Below the pieces are notes generated by a model. That model was given only the letters and a program-made list of their open reading frames with translations, was not told the DNA's origin and did no database searches. From the NCBI GenBank assembly GCA_028023455.1, contig JAQFVV010000072.1, positions 4,656,214 through 4,720,213 on the forward strand: DNA of 64,000 nucleotides, written 5' to 3'. Every line of letters starts with the position of its first letter. Within the stretch, counting starts at the first letter, position 1. The position numbers and the translations under genes are program-made. Of this stretch, positions 46,165 through 58,114 are shown piece after piece. This stretch comes from Epiperipatus broadwayi. Taxonomy: Eukaryota; Onychophora; Udeonychophora; Euonychophora; Peripatidae.

Positions 46165-46530
46165 TTATGTCCTGTACATGAGGGGTCGTACTGACTTTAG
46201 GTCAACATGGGTGTGATGAGAATCTCAGCTTCAGGGTGGTCTTTGAGCATTCCGTCATCAGATTTTCAATTGGATGGACAGTTGAAGAGTTGGAGTGTGG
46301 AGTGGATTGAAACCTGTTCATTAAAGTATGAAGATTGGTTATCTTAATATATATATGAGCACTTATTGCATATATGTGTAGAGATGATAATCTGGACCAA
46401 TTGATGATTGCTGGTTTAGCATGAAATATGGATATTAGTGATTATTTATCTTTTTGACATATATGTGTTCAAGTGTATCAGTGTTATGAGATAGGGTGGT
46501 GAGTGGTGGGTCGTGTGAAAGTCTGTGCTC
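46165..46530 (+). repeat. Dispersed B repeat (subtype 2)
   Basis: Same family as 7690-7925 in the opposite orientation; shares 'gaagagttggag', 'gtggattgaaacc', 'gataatctggaccaa' and 'gtgtatcag'. Probably a non-autonomous element. Confidence 0.65.
46397..46438 (+). ncRNA. Mutated hammerhead, B family
   Basis: CCAA, then TTGATGA (the usual C3 is T), stem II with TGCT/AGCA, GAAA (46423-46426), an 8-base stem III segment ATATGGAT, A at the cleavage position and TTAG. Spacing is the same as in the intact copies; the C3 change and mismatches make it inactive in prediction. Confidence 0.55.
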
Positions 46531-46989
46531 ATATACCCTATATATTACATATACTGATACAGGTATATAATAAGCCTGCATTTCAGTTAAAAACAAAACA
46601 GTAAATTTTTATATTGCGATTTAAAAATATACAAATGATAAGTGATCATAAATACAACACTTATACATTTTTTTATTTTAAATAATAAACATTTATACAT
46701 GTATAAAGATATGTGCGTCTAATAATATAAAAAATTATTACAATAATTTAATTATTACTTACTTTAAATCTGTATGACTAAATTATTCATTTTTAACGAA
46801 ACAAATAGTATATGGTCTAGATGTGATACATATATGTACACACATACAATTCATCATACGAAATATTATTTAGTTAATAATAATTAACTTGATTATAAAA
46901 GATATAATTGTAAATTATTCTTTTATATATAATGCTACACGAATCTAGATACCTAAATACAAAGGGATATTCCATAATAACTGAAAGTT
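46531..46989. other. Spacer, no gene seen
   Basis: AT-rich; nothing recognised. Confidence 0.4.
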
Positions 46990-47560
46990 TGTATTAAAAA
47001 ATTATGTATTTATTTTTAGGGGTTACAAATTGAATCCCTTTCAAGGTATAGTTCTTTTAATGCAATGCACCAATCTAATTGTGTTTTTCACTTTTGGAAG
47101 TAATCTGGCAACTCTGTTAAATTGATGTCTTTTAATGCCTATGTCATTTTTTTCTTTATCACTTCTAAGTCCACAAAAACAATTTGAGCCATTTTTTCAT
47201 TCAGGGGAATAAAAAGAAGCTACACACAGTGTGATCAAAACAATATAGCTTATGGATAAGCCAGGTACCACACTCAAGGCTTGTGGGCTGGCATATTGTC
47301 ATGGTAAAACTTGACTTCCCCATTAAGCCAAAAAGTGGACTGTTTTCATTTTACCACATCATGCAAACTTTTCAAAACTTATAGATAAAATGCCTGACTT
47401 TTGCAAATGAATTCAGAGTAAAGTTATTTTCATAAAAATAATCAGAACATCTGAACATTACACTTCATGCACCATAATTTTTTTGGGATGTGGTACATTT
47501 GATACTTCCATTAAATCATGCATAAACTTATGTTTCTCCCAAAGCAATTTGCTCGTAAAC
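46990..47560 (-). pseudogene. Mariner-type transposase fossil
   Basis: Read on the - strand with frame changes: DNMPAH (codons at 47284-47301), the second Asp block of the catalytic triad; then a degraded version of the FFLFP block at about 47215-47247; then a C-terminal region with DYFQK and an IALKELYLERDSI block that parallels the family's CI...G.YFEGD end. Many stops and frameshifts. Mariner transposases cut and paste at TA sites; this copy cannot. Terminal repeats were not identified. Confidence 0.6.
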
Positions 47561-48918
47561 TGATTCATGTATTATAACTGTTTGCCCTGCAATTTTTCCT
47601 AACATAAAACAGAATCTCACATTGTTCCCCCTATTCAGCCATTACAAAAATCGATAAATGAGTAAAACACATTTAGCAAAAACATTTACTATGGTGCAGT
47701 GTGACTTCTCTCAATAACAACAACTGGGAGATTGGTGTAGGAGGGTCACTGCAAGAGGTACAGCAGAAACATGCACTGCAATAGGTTCACTCTCCAGAGA
47801 ATGATTCTGGTTATTTTAGGGTATTCTGCCACAATATATACATATAAGTATATTTTATAATATTAAAATATTTCAATTATTATTATTTTTATTTATCTTT
47901 TAAACTGGGAGGTTAAATTGTTTTATAACAATTATTTCTATTTTGCCTATCTACTCAAATTAAATATTATTTAAAATTTAAAATTTTTATTTGATATTAA
48001 ATAAAAAAAAATCTAACAATAAAAAAATTTGACTGTTAAATTAATCAATAAACAAATAAAATTTTTGAAACAAATTTTACAAGAAAATATTTTCCTTCAC
48101 TCTCAGTTTGTTTCTTGGGATTTTAAAACTTTTAAATTCTTTATTGTTATTCAAACTATCAAACTTGAAGTTTTTTCCAACTTCTTTTCATTAATGTTTT
48201 TTGACGAATTTATTCAAAGTTGTTTACTAGTCTTTTTAAACACAAGTTTGTATAAAAGAAATTCTCTTTCTATTGAACAATAAAGAAGTATATTATTCAT
48301 TATTAGGATTAATATTTTATATAATATGAATACTATATATGTATACTAATGAATACTTCTATGAATAGATTTTTTGCAACTAGGGCTTCCATACATATTT
48401 ATAATAGCTTAAGATATATTGTTTATTCAATCAGAAGCAGGCTTTATCCAGCTGTATCTTTATACATTTACAGATCAGTTTTATATGAAACATTTTGGTT
48501 AAATCAACTTCAGATATAGTTTGCCTTACAGAAGAATTGGTTTGATTACTTGAAATAGAGAATTTAATCTCTCATAGCTTGTTATCCACATTTCGCTTTT
48601 GTAATCCAAGAATTTTAGGTGTAGCAAGCATTTTCCACATATGTAGTGGTAACTGGTAGACCACTAAAAGCTCTAATTTTTTGACTAGAGTGCAGGGGGG
48701 AGTGTTGTATTACTTTATTACCTCTACTTGCCTTTGAGAAATGAATATGACATGAACAAAAATAATTTGCTTATTACAAGCTAAAATTCCAAAATAATAA
48801 TATACTATTTATTCTAAGTTGTAATATATAGAAATAGTTTTAGATCTGCTTAAGATGAGGTTTTTCAAATACATATAACTCTATTTCTGGAAGTATCATC
48901 TGTTTACTTCTGCTGCTT
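47561..48918. other. Spacer, no gene supported
   Basis: May include more mariner remnant up to about 47840. The frame at 48029-48283 is Phe/Leu/Lys-rich with no motif. Confidence 0.4.
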
Positions 48919-50480
48919 TTGTTAGGAAGGGACACTTGTCATGTATCTATTTATCCTAGTGGTAATACTATTATGACTAAATTTACAAATTCATTGTTTA
49001 ATCCAAAACCTCTTAATATTAGTTTTCATTGGCAGATCTTTTGTTTTTGGGGGAATTTTTATTTCTCTTTTCATGAGTGGGAGAGAGATCATGGGGAAAA
49101 CAAAAATATGCCTATCTTTCCCCCCCTATTAATGTCAAAATCATCTGCACAGAGAGGGATAATCAAAAGAGAAAATTCAAGGAGGCATGGGTTATTGCAA
49201 AAGACACACATTTAATCAACATACAGGGGTTTTGCACCCCTCTATCAAAAGAATGTAACATCTGATGTTTATAAATTTACATTTCTCTCTACAATAATTT
49301 GCATATTTTCTAACCTTTATATAATCATCTCATTAACAGCATTGTTTATTTCTTCTGCTCTATGATTCTGGTGAGAATTCTCCAAAGCTGGCTTAGTACT
49401 ATTAAGTTATATTGTATCTATCTTTATATCTTTTCATAGTAGTTTGACTCAGCCGAAGTTTTTTGAAGTATTTCTTTTATCAATTTACAACATATAGATA
49501 AATTTCAAATAACCATTTTTGTATTTGTAATTGAAAAAAAAAATGTATGAAAATTTGGATTTTTCTTCTTTTACTTTAATTTTTTTTTTTTTAAGTGAGA
49601 AGGGTGGAGGGTAGAGAATTAGTAATACTATTACAACTAAATTTATAAATTCACTGTGTAATCTAAAATCTCTCAGTATTAATTTTCATTTGCAAACTTT
49701 TATTTTTTTATAAATTTAATGTGTATTAACAAAAAAAAATCAAAGATAGAAAAAAAAGGAAACAACATTTTCCTGCCCCATCACATGTTACAAGGAATAT
49801 TATTTTTTTAAACTTGTTAGAAATTAGTTTGATTTTTGCATTATTTTTTAGTTTTTAATTTTAAAAAAAGTAAAATTTAAATCAAATTTTTATTTTAAGC
49901 TTCTTGTTGTTTCAAGGCCAGTCAATACATTTTTATTTGGAATCTTTTATTGGACATGTATTCAATATAACTGGCCAAAGTTCACAAAACAATTTACCCC
50001 TCTGCCCTCTGCTCCCCTCAATTTTTTAAAAGCCAATAATATTGAAAAAAAAATTTAAATTTTTAAAAGACAGAATCATAAAAATTTCCAAAACAAATCT
50101 GTCAATTACAAATTAGAAGAGGTTTAAATTAGGTAATACTACTACAGACACAATTCATTTCTCTCTCTCTTTCCCCTCACTTTTTAAAAAACAAATAAAA
50201 AAAAAATAATATTTCCAAAACAAGACTATCAATTATAAATCAAAAGAATTTGTTTAAAATTCTAAATCAATATTAGGTATATTATGATAATGAAAAATCC
50301 AAAGGAAGCATGAAAACTTAGAATTGAGTTTTTTTAAGAAATTGAGAATAGAAACAAATACTATTAAAGGTTCATACACACACACCCAAAAGACCTGTCA
50401 ATGAAAATTAATACTAAAAGGTTTTAGATTACACATTGGATTTGTAAAGTAAGTCATAGTAATAGTATTATTATGTTACA
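48919..50480. repeat. F repeat cluster
   Basis: Words such as 'ggtaatactattatgactaaattta', in part repeated at about 49620-49700, and 'tttccaaaacaaatctgtcaattacaaat' at about 50085-50115 show several diverged copies of one family, also seen at 11220-11499 and 12550-12660. Between are T/A tracts. Frames at 48919-49265 carry no domain. Confidence 0.45.
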
Positions 50481-52005
50481 TCATCATTTTTCTTATGATA
50501 TATTCAAATGATCAATTGTTATTCCAGTATCAATCATTTCATCACTTCAAAGCAGTATTTAAAGAATTACTAAAAGATAAATATGGAAATGTAGATAGAT
50601 GACTACATCCAATCTACAGTATTTTATATAAAATTTGAATAATAATATAAAAGTTGTTTGGGCAATCTGAACTCACACTTAAAAAAATCAATACATTATT
50701 CTAAAATATTGATAACTCCTAAGTTGTTTATCTCTAATCTTGTTTGATTTTATTATATTTTTTGTTACTAATATTAAAAATAAAGATTTATTGCGTTATT
50801 TGCATTTCTTGAATTCAATATAGTATTTGAAAAAAATACTTTAAAAAATAAATACACGGAAAATATAACATTAGCTAATAAAAAATTTGAGATACAAATG
50901 TTTCATTGTCTTTTATATTTGTAGATGAATTTGTTTAAAAAGGGCTTGAATAAACAGGGGTTGAATTTATCGCTTAGGAGAAAAATAGGATTTTTTATAC
51001 TGCCTTGATAAGGACTCGTAGGAGTTGAAAGCACTTGGAAATAGTTATTTTATTTATTAAAGATTCTCTGTTTTAGCAATTGACGAATTGTTATATTGTA
51101 ATTTATAAGTTGTATTAACAGAAGTATTATATTTATTTATTTTTAAATAAGGCTTTCCAAAAATGAAAACTACCAATTTCCCAATCCACCTTTTTTTTTT
51201 TTTGACATTTTAGTATTAAAACAGCATTATTTCAATGATTCTTATATAGCTGGATTTTTTAAAATAAAAAAACCAAATATGTCTATATCATGGAATAATC
51301 TTTAAAAACTTCAACCAATCTCTATGCAATTTAAAGTACTATATTAAAAATTGAATCTACCCCCCCCCCCATCTCCCAGTTGTTTGCTATACCATGGAAA
51401 AAGCATTTCTCCATCCACATACAGATTCAAAAGACTTACTGTGATTGAAATATTTGATTATTTGTAAAAGTAGATAGAACAATATAATATTATATGTTTG
51501 CATTATTAAAAGAAAATAATAGTTTTAATTTGTTTTGCTGTAAAATTAAAAGTCTTTATTAGTATGTTAAATTTTTATAATATTTTCGTTGATAAAAATT
51601 TGCTTTATTGGACAAAACTTTATATTAAAAAAAAAATTGTACAAATGTGCATGAAAGAATCTATATCACCGATAAACAAATAATTGTTATTAAGCATTGC
51701 ACCATTTATAAAACGTTGGATAAAAAAAAATCCTCCTTTTTGCTTTAAGAAAATTTATTTTCCAATTGGCAAAAAAAAAAAACTTGAAAAATCATATCCA
51801 ACTTATAATAAAGCCAATAAAAAATGTCTAAATAGACATAAAAGATTGCAATTGGGAGCAATAATTAATTCTATTCACTCTGCTTAATATAATAATATCA
51901 AGAATAGAAGGTGCTAAATAAGATGTCACAGCAAATCCAACAACATACACTCTTCATAAATATTACCAAAATCACACTTTTTATGTTTGCCATAATATCC
52001 TATAA
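50481..52005. other. AT-rich spacer, no gene seen
   Basis: Includes a T run (about 51190-51204) and a C run at 51360-51370. No supported gene. Confidence 0.4.
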
Positions 52006-52076
52006 ATACAATTTATCAAAACCTCTTCAAACACTTTTAGCAAAATTCTTTATTTATACATACACATACACCTACA

Positions 52077-52103
52077 TTTCGACTGACCTGCAGTCTTCTT
52101 CAG
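52077..52103 (-). ncRNA. Hammerhead-like core, D family
   Basis: On the - strand CTGAAGA, A, GACTG, loop CAGGT, CAGTC, GAAA. The five-pair helix is perfect and the CTGANGA/GAAA bases fit. The extra A before the helix and lack of a clear stem III weaken the call. Confidence 0.35.
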
Positions 52104-52145
52104 AGCAAGTTTTTTTTTTTATTTAGAAGATCAAAATAAACTTGC

Positions 52146-52173
52146 TCTGAAGAAGACTGCAGGTCAGTCGAAA
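52146..52173 (+). ncRNA. Hammerhead-like core, D family
   Basis: CTGAAGA (52146-52152), A, GACTG, CAGGT, CAGTC, GAAAC (52169-52173), then GTA. An ACGT stem III could form only between two molecules. Same reservation about the extra A. Confidence 0.35.
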
Positions 52174-52245
52174 CGTAGGTGTATGTATATGTATAAATAA
52201 AGAGTTTTGCTAAAAAGTGTTTGAAGCGGTTTGGATAAATTGTAT

Positions 52246-53504
52246 CATACACTCTTGTAGTGATTTAAATGTAGAAGTTTAAACATTTTGATATTGATAA
52301 AAACCAAACATGAAAATCTGTATGCAATAAAATGATTATTCGTCCTTTTACAAGATGTGAAAAGTAGGCAAAAGTCAATCCCTATCTTGTGAGACAATGA
52401 TGTAATAAAAACTATCAAGCTGTCAACACAGATATAGGAATTTAAGTGTTTTATATTTCTAGAACATCTAATGAATGATAGTTGTATGCAAAATGATATA
52501 GCGAGTGACAATGATCTAAATTTCTGTACCTATAAAATGGTTGTAATGTGATAGATTTGACAAGAAGAATGCTGTAGTAAAACCAGATTTTATCAAAAAA
52601 ATTTCAGCTATGTAAGGACTATATTCCCTCCTCTAAATTATTGAAAAGAATAGAGACCAATTCCCATCTTGTGAGAGACTGTTATAGTGCAAAACAATGA
52701 GTTGTCAACACAGGTATGGAAAATCAGATATTTGATAACTCTGTGTAAGAAATGTGTTCATAATAAGAGAAAGTAAACTGAGTTTATGTTTTAATGCAAT
52801 ATGTGATTACTATCTCCAACAGAGATATTAGAAAAACCAAAAAAAATTATCTTCATATGCAAACACGGTTGGAGCAAAATTTTACAAGACTTACATTCAT
52901 AAAATAGAATATTTTTCTGACATAAAAATTAAAATATAAATGGATCATTATATTTAGTATTCTACAGTGCTAGAAAATAAAAATATATAATATGTTATTC
53001 GTTATGTTAATTCAAAACATTAAATCAAATATTAGTATCAACTCACAAAAGATTTAATCCTTAATGATCTCAAGATTTTATACACGCACACACATGAATA
53101 AATTCATTATTGTTAGAAAAATTATTATAATCATTCACATTTAGAATATTTTATAATTTAATTTTTTTTTTTGTTATCATTAATCTTGACATTTTTAGTT
53201 ATTTGAAAGTAACAGAAGACTAAATCAGTTACACATTTTCAACATTTTGGTTTCTTTACGTCAAATCGAATTTACTGTCAAAATTAATAAATTGAAAGAG
53301 AGAAAAAATATCTCCTGTAATTAGCATTTAATTGCTGCTTGATTATTAGATTATAATATGTAAACATTACGATTATAAAAACAAAAATTATTTTAAATAT
53401 CTTTATTTATAAATAATTTGTAACATTGTTTTATATCTTCATATAAGCATATACCACACACATAAACACATATATTTATACAAAAATATTCAAATCACCT
53501 ACCC
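52246..53504. other. Spacer with a diverged direct repeat
   Basis: 52360-52445 and about 52655-52735 share 'cctatcttgtgaga' or 'cccatcttgtgagaga' and 'tgtcaacacag' words in the same order. No gene. Confidence 0.5.
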
Positions 53505-53622
53505 AAACGTTGTTTTTTCAGCAACGCCCTCTGTGAATGAATATAAGATCTGAACTTCAAACAGCATGAATCAAAAAGTGTATTTATTCACAGAGGGCGT
53601 TGCTGAAAAACATAACGTTTTG
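53505..53622. repeat. Palindromic P repeat, copy 2
   Basis: Arms about 53505-53545 and 53579-53622 ('aacgttgttttttcagcaacg' type word and its complement, 'cctctgtgaatgaat' and complement). Same family as 28145-28240, including the ATCTGAAC centre and the flank 'tttaaacattttt.gta'. Confidence 0.8.
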
Positions 53623-53814
53623 AGGCCTGATTTAAACATTTTTGTATTTGAATTATCAGCTAGCAGATATGCATTGAAATATTCATATATATATAAGATA
53701 TATTTAAAAAGTTACTGAACTTTAAGAAAGCTACATTAATTAATTCTGAACATAAACTATCTAATCATATAGATATGATTACTGAAGTCTGGAGTCAGGT
53801 GGTCGCATATTTTT

Positions 53815-54065
53815 ATTATTCTTTGTAGTCGGTGCAGTAGTAAAATAGCAAATTCTGGAGCTCAAGGTCTGTGAATTGTGACCCAACTCTGTCACTTGTG
53901 GTGTTCAAACATCTTATGAACTCCTGAATAATAAACTATTAGATTATGTCTTTGCCAGTATGTTTTGGTACAGTAATAAAATGGTAGATCCTGGAGTTCA
54001 AGATTTTAGCTCACTTCCTGTATTTAAATTTCTTATAAATTCCTGAGCAATTAACCATTAAATTA
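53815..54065 (+). repeat. Two S repeats in tandem
   Basis: 53815-53950 and 53965-54065 both match the S family ('aaaatggtaga', 'ctggag.tcaag', 'ttataaattcctgagcaat'). The second is shortened in the middle. Confidence 0.65.
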
Positions 54066-54589
54066 CTTATTTAGTATTTTTTATTCATAAATATATTAAA
54101 ATTACTGTTAAACTTTAATACCAAAAATTATAAGCTTTTACGATTGTTAGAGAAGCTATATTTATTAATATTTATTCACGCTTAGTGCTTTCAAAGCTCC
54201 ATGGTATCATATTCGTAGCTGAGTGCAGTTGATAGTAACAAGGGGGAGTATTCTAATTTATGTTAATTGGTTAGGTGCTGTGTTTTATTTTGTTTAAATC
54301 CTTGTTTGAATTAATTTGTCCATCTTTTTGAAAAACAAATAAATGAAGACAGGAAAAAAGGCAAATGACCCCCATGGTTTATATGTGCTAAACCGATATT
54401 TTCAATTGGCTCAATTTATATTATTTCTCTTAAAGTCTTAATGACCATTATTTATGATTACATATCAGTGGACAACTGTTATAATTTCTTCAGTCACTTA
54501 TTTATTATTATATATATTCCTTATACACTTCTTTCTTATACACTTTAATGCAACAAATTTTCTTAAAAACTTCTTTATTCTCCTTACAG
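54066..54589. other. Spacer, no gene seen
   Basis: AT-rich; nothing supported. Confidence 0.4.
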
Positions 54590-54616
54590 TTTCGACTGTC
54601 CAGCAGTCTTCATCAG
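54590..54616 (-). ncRNA. Hammerhead-like core, D family (single copy)
   Basis: On the - strand CTGATGA, A, GACTG, loop CTGGA, CAGTC, GAAA, then CTGTA. The helix is perfect. This copy is not inside an inverted repeat. Confidence 0.35.
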
Positions 54617-55639
54617 AGCTCTATCTTCTTCTCTGCTTTAATTAAAATGACCGTTATTTCAAAATTTCCTATCTTATTTATTATTATATTTTATTTATTA
54701 TTATAGTATTTTGATAAACAAAAGTCCAGATTAAACTTATTAAAATCAATATATTTATATATGCATGCAAATTTCTTTGCTGTTAATTCATCATTTATTT
54801 TCATATACTGCTGTGGTTTAATTAAAAAGTGCTATAATTCATGCATAAATGCTTTAAAGATCTTGTAGTAGAAACAACATCCCCTTTTGCAATATCTATG
54901 ATGAGGTTTGAATTCAGTTAGGTAAAAATCTGCTTGTAATTTTTTTTTCTAATAGCAGATACATAACCAATACAACTACAATGCAGTATTGGTTGGCAAA
55001 TGGGTATTTGGCTATTTTTCCTCAGAAGACACAACAATAATGAAAAAACCCTCAAACCATCACCACTCAGAAATTGGAAATTCTGATGAATATTGTCTTG
55101 CCTTTATTGTTCCTCTAAAAGGCCTGTTTGAGAGGCTCTTATCTTGCAATAAGTTATTTTTAAAAGATCATTTTATCTTAGATTGTTCTTTAACATACTT
55201 TAGCTAAATATATTGATATTTCTTAATAATTAATTTATCAGATTAGATTTTTTGTTATTATTAATTCAGGTAGAATTTAAAATTCATTAAAGATAAGTGC
55301 AAATGCGCTCTACATGTCATTTGCTTTTTTTCCTGATGTCTGTTTATTTATTTAAAATATGATAGCTAACAATAATTTTAAATATGTATTTAAACATTGT
55401 GTATGTGTAAAAAAATAGTGTGGTATTAACCTAATAATATCATATATACAAAATGTGACAATTTAATTCTGGAATAGCCATGCAGTGTCATCCATAACCC
55501 AATTGGATCAAAATCACACAAATATCCATGTTTGAACATGTTTAAACTAACATGCATGCAAATTTTAAGCTTATAGAACTAGTTGTTAGTTAGATATATA
55601 TAATAAATATCCATGCATATACTTGGGCATAAATATTAA
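54617..55639. other. Spacer, no gene supported
   Basis: A 72-codon frame at 54989-55207 has no known domain and no splice context that I can defend. AT-rich otherwise. Confidence 0.4.
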
Positions 55640-56264
55640 TATCAAATTTTGCGTAAAAATTGGCAAATGAGTTAGTGAAACATTACAGCTATTGCAAGTA
55701 GCATATGGTACAGATTCTATGAAGAAATCAAGCATGTTGGAGTGGCATTAGAGATTCAAAATTATATGTGATGGATGATTCCCGAAGTGGACAGCCCAAA
55801 ACAACAATTACACATTAATATTAACAAAGTGCAAGATGCAATACAGTCCAACAAATGATTGGGTGTAAGATTGATAGCTGAACAATTGTAGATTAATCAA
55901 GAAACAGCCTAATTTTAATTGGGCATGACAAAGATATTTGAAGTTTGTGCCCCAGAATTCGATGGATGAAAAGAAATAGCATGTTCGGAGAAACTTTTTG
56001 GCCCAACAAATCAATTACACAACTAGATAATCCTGCATATTTAACTGACTTATCTTCCTGTGAATTTTAGTTATTTCCAAAATTAAAAACTGTACTGAAA
56101 GAATGAAGATTTTCTATTATAACTGATATCCAAAAGAATGAGAGAATGCTATCAACAGTATTCCTGAAAATGAGTTCCAGGTGTGCTTAAAGAAATGGGA
56201 ACACCATTTTAATCAGTGTATAGATGCACAAGGGAACTACTTTGAAGATGACAGTAGTGACTAG
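55640..56264 (+). pseudogene. Internally deleted mariner-type transposase fossil
   Basis: The + strand, with frame changes, gives the N-terminal DNA-binding region (a Gly-Gln-Pro-Lys-Thr word near 55790 and an LIAEQL.INQET helix near 55875), then a CAPEF block, and then jumps to the PDLSSCEF/LFPKLK block and the end AQGNYFEDDSS (56226-56260). The DNAPAH block with the second catalytic Asp is missing, so about the middle third has been deleted. Several stops are also present. It belongs to a different mariner lineage from the 47 kb copy. Confidence 0.75.
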
Positions 56265-57027
56265 TGTATACTTCCACATATATATTTTAGAAAGATGCAT
56301 TCTGGGAATTGTTACACTTCATACATATACAATTGGCAAAAAAAAAGGATTATATTGATCTTTAATTTTAAAACCTACACCTATACTAATAATAATAATA
56401 GGTTTTTAAGGTAATATTTTATTATTAATAAACAGTGATATATCAAAAATATGACAATCATCAATAAATCTATGTGAGAACTATAGTGCTTCTAGATTAA
56501 ATGGTGATTTCATACTTCATTATGATTCTTTTCAAAATAGCCACTAGGTGAGCTTAAAAGCTGATTATGATTATATTTCATTAACTTAACATATATTTTG
56601 GTGTTTCGTTCAGCTATACTTCTTTTTATTATACATTTGACTTTTTATAAAAACAAATTTTCTTATATATTCTATCATTATTTTTTAGTGTGCTATCATA
56701 TGCATTTGATATTGGTTTTACATTATTTGTATTTACTAATGTGTCCTCTTAATCTATTTATATATTTAAAATATATTTGTATGCAAAGGCTTGTGATAAC
56801 ACACATATATAAAAAGCTATCATCTATATGCAAATATGTCATTGCTTCTTACAGTGTGAAAATTTAAAAAGAAACCTTTAAATGTAACTTTAATGCATTG
56901 TCAATATGGAGGAGCCTTTTCGAAGACTCATATTGTGAATTTCAATATAATGTTTTCTTATAAAAGAGTTTTCTGACCTGAGAATATATTAAGGGTACAT
57001 TTAACGTTTTTTGGTTTTTTTTTCCTC
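56265..57027. other. Spacer, no gene seen
   Basis: AT-rich; the frame at 56598-56867 is hydrophobic and Tyr/Leu-rich but has no family motif. Confidence 0.4.
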
Positions 57028-57117
57028 ATATATCAAAGCGTCGGCCGGGACGCAAACCCCAGACAACTGCTTATAAGGCAGCCATGCTAAACATTCGGCT
57101 ATCAACCTTTGACTACA
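57028..57117 (-). repeat. tRNA-derived SINE-like repeat, copy 3
   Basis: Matches 28421-28500: 'gcgtcggccgggacgc', 'gacaactgcttataaggc', and the same TTTGACTACATTTAA edge and T run. On the - strand the A-box-like word is ATAGCCGAATGTTTAGC and the B-box-like word GGGGTTTGCGTCCC. Confidence 0.7.
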
Positions 57118-57239
57118 TTTAATGTTTATATATATGCAAAAACAGAAATATATAATCAATTACATTTCAATGATGAAGTTTTTATAGTTTATTAAAAAAC
57201 ATCACTATTCTGCATACACTTACAGATAAAGTCATAGCT

Positions 57240-57440
57240 GTCAAACAATAACTATTCAGGAGTTCATAAAACGTTTGAGCACTATAAATGATAGTTCAAA
57301 ACTATGATCAATTAATCTCAAGCTCTGGAGTTCACCAATCTACTATCATGCTAAAGTATGCAGGGCAAAAATAAAGATCTACTGCTTAAGAGTTCAGAAA
57401 AAGATTGAGTACTGAAAGTGAGAGAATAGTCATGTTCTAT
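57240..57440 (-). repeat. S repeats, two partial copies
   Basis: Words 'caggagttcataa', 'agctctggagttcacc' and 'ttaagagttcag' match the S family in reverse orientation. Confidence 0.5.
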
Positions 57441-58114
57441 CAACTTTCAGTTCCAGTATTTACCACTAGGGCATCATTGTTTATATTTGTATAATATTTC
57501 ATGATATTTTTATAAGAGTGAAAGCTATCATGGTGCATAGGTTTCTTCCACATCTCCATATACATAAATAATAATAATAAAGCCATTACTTGGCATGCTT
57601 GCCAGTTTTTCAGATGGTTAGAAGTTTGTACATGATTGTTCAGTCCTATAAAAGTAGCTAAATATCCATTGTTCAAGAATTAGTTATATATGGTTATGAT
57701 CTACCTGCCTGGAAAAAATTCTAAACCTGATTAGAACCTAGAAATAGCTATCAAGGTTTACCAAGCTTGCTTTCGAATCCTAAATCATAGAGATAGCAGA
57801 TTGATATTCTAACCGCATATGAAAGAATATACATTTTTATATAGTGAATATATATGAAACCACAATAATTTTTCGTCAATATATTTTAAGATTAATACCT
57901 TAATGTGCACGATATCCAAGAAGCATAATATCCATTTTATTTTCTGTATTGCTCACAACATATGTGCATTACTTTAGTGACTTTCTAAAATATATATGTA
58001 TTTCATATTTAAAAACTGAATGGAATATAAATTTCAAAGTATATAAGATGACAGAACTAAGGATATCAATATAAGGTTACGCATATCTGATGACAATCTG
58101 AAAATTGTGTCTAC
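57441..58114. other. Spacer, no gene seen
   Basis: AT-rich; nothing supported. Confidence 0.4.

Larger units (their letters stand above)
52006..52245. repeat. Inverted repeat with hammerhead-like cores in both arms
   Basis: Arms of about 105 bp (52006-52110 and 52138-52245) are near-perfect reverse complements over a 27-bp AT-rich centre. The arms share 'acttgctctgaagaag', 'gactgcaggtcagtcgaaa' and 'tgtttgaag' words read outward. Two copies of a D-family repeat inserted head to head, or a foldback element. Confidence 0.9.

Noticed and set aside
46240-46290. CTGATGA on the - strand near 46258 as another hammerhead
   Set aside because: No helix and no GAAA at a suitable distance.
54989-55207. 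Possible host exon (72-codon frame)
   Set aside because: No domain, no defensible splice sites and no neighbouring exons.
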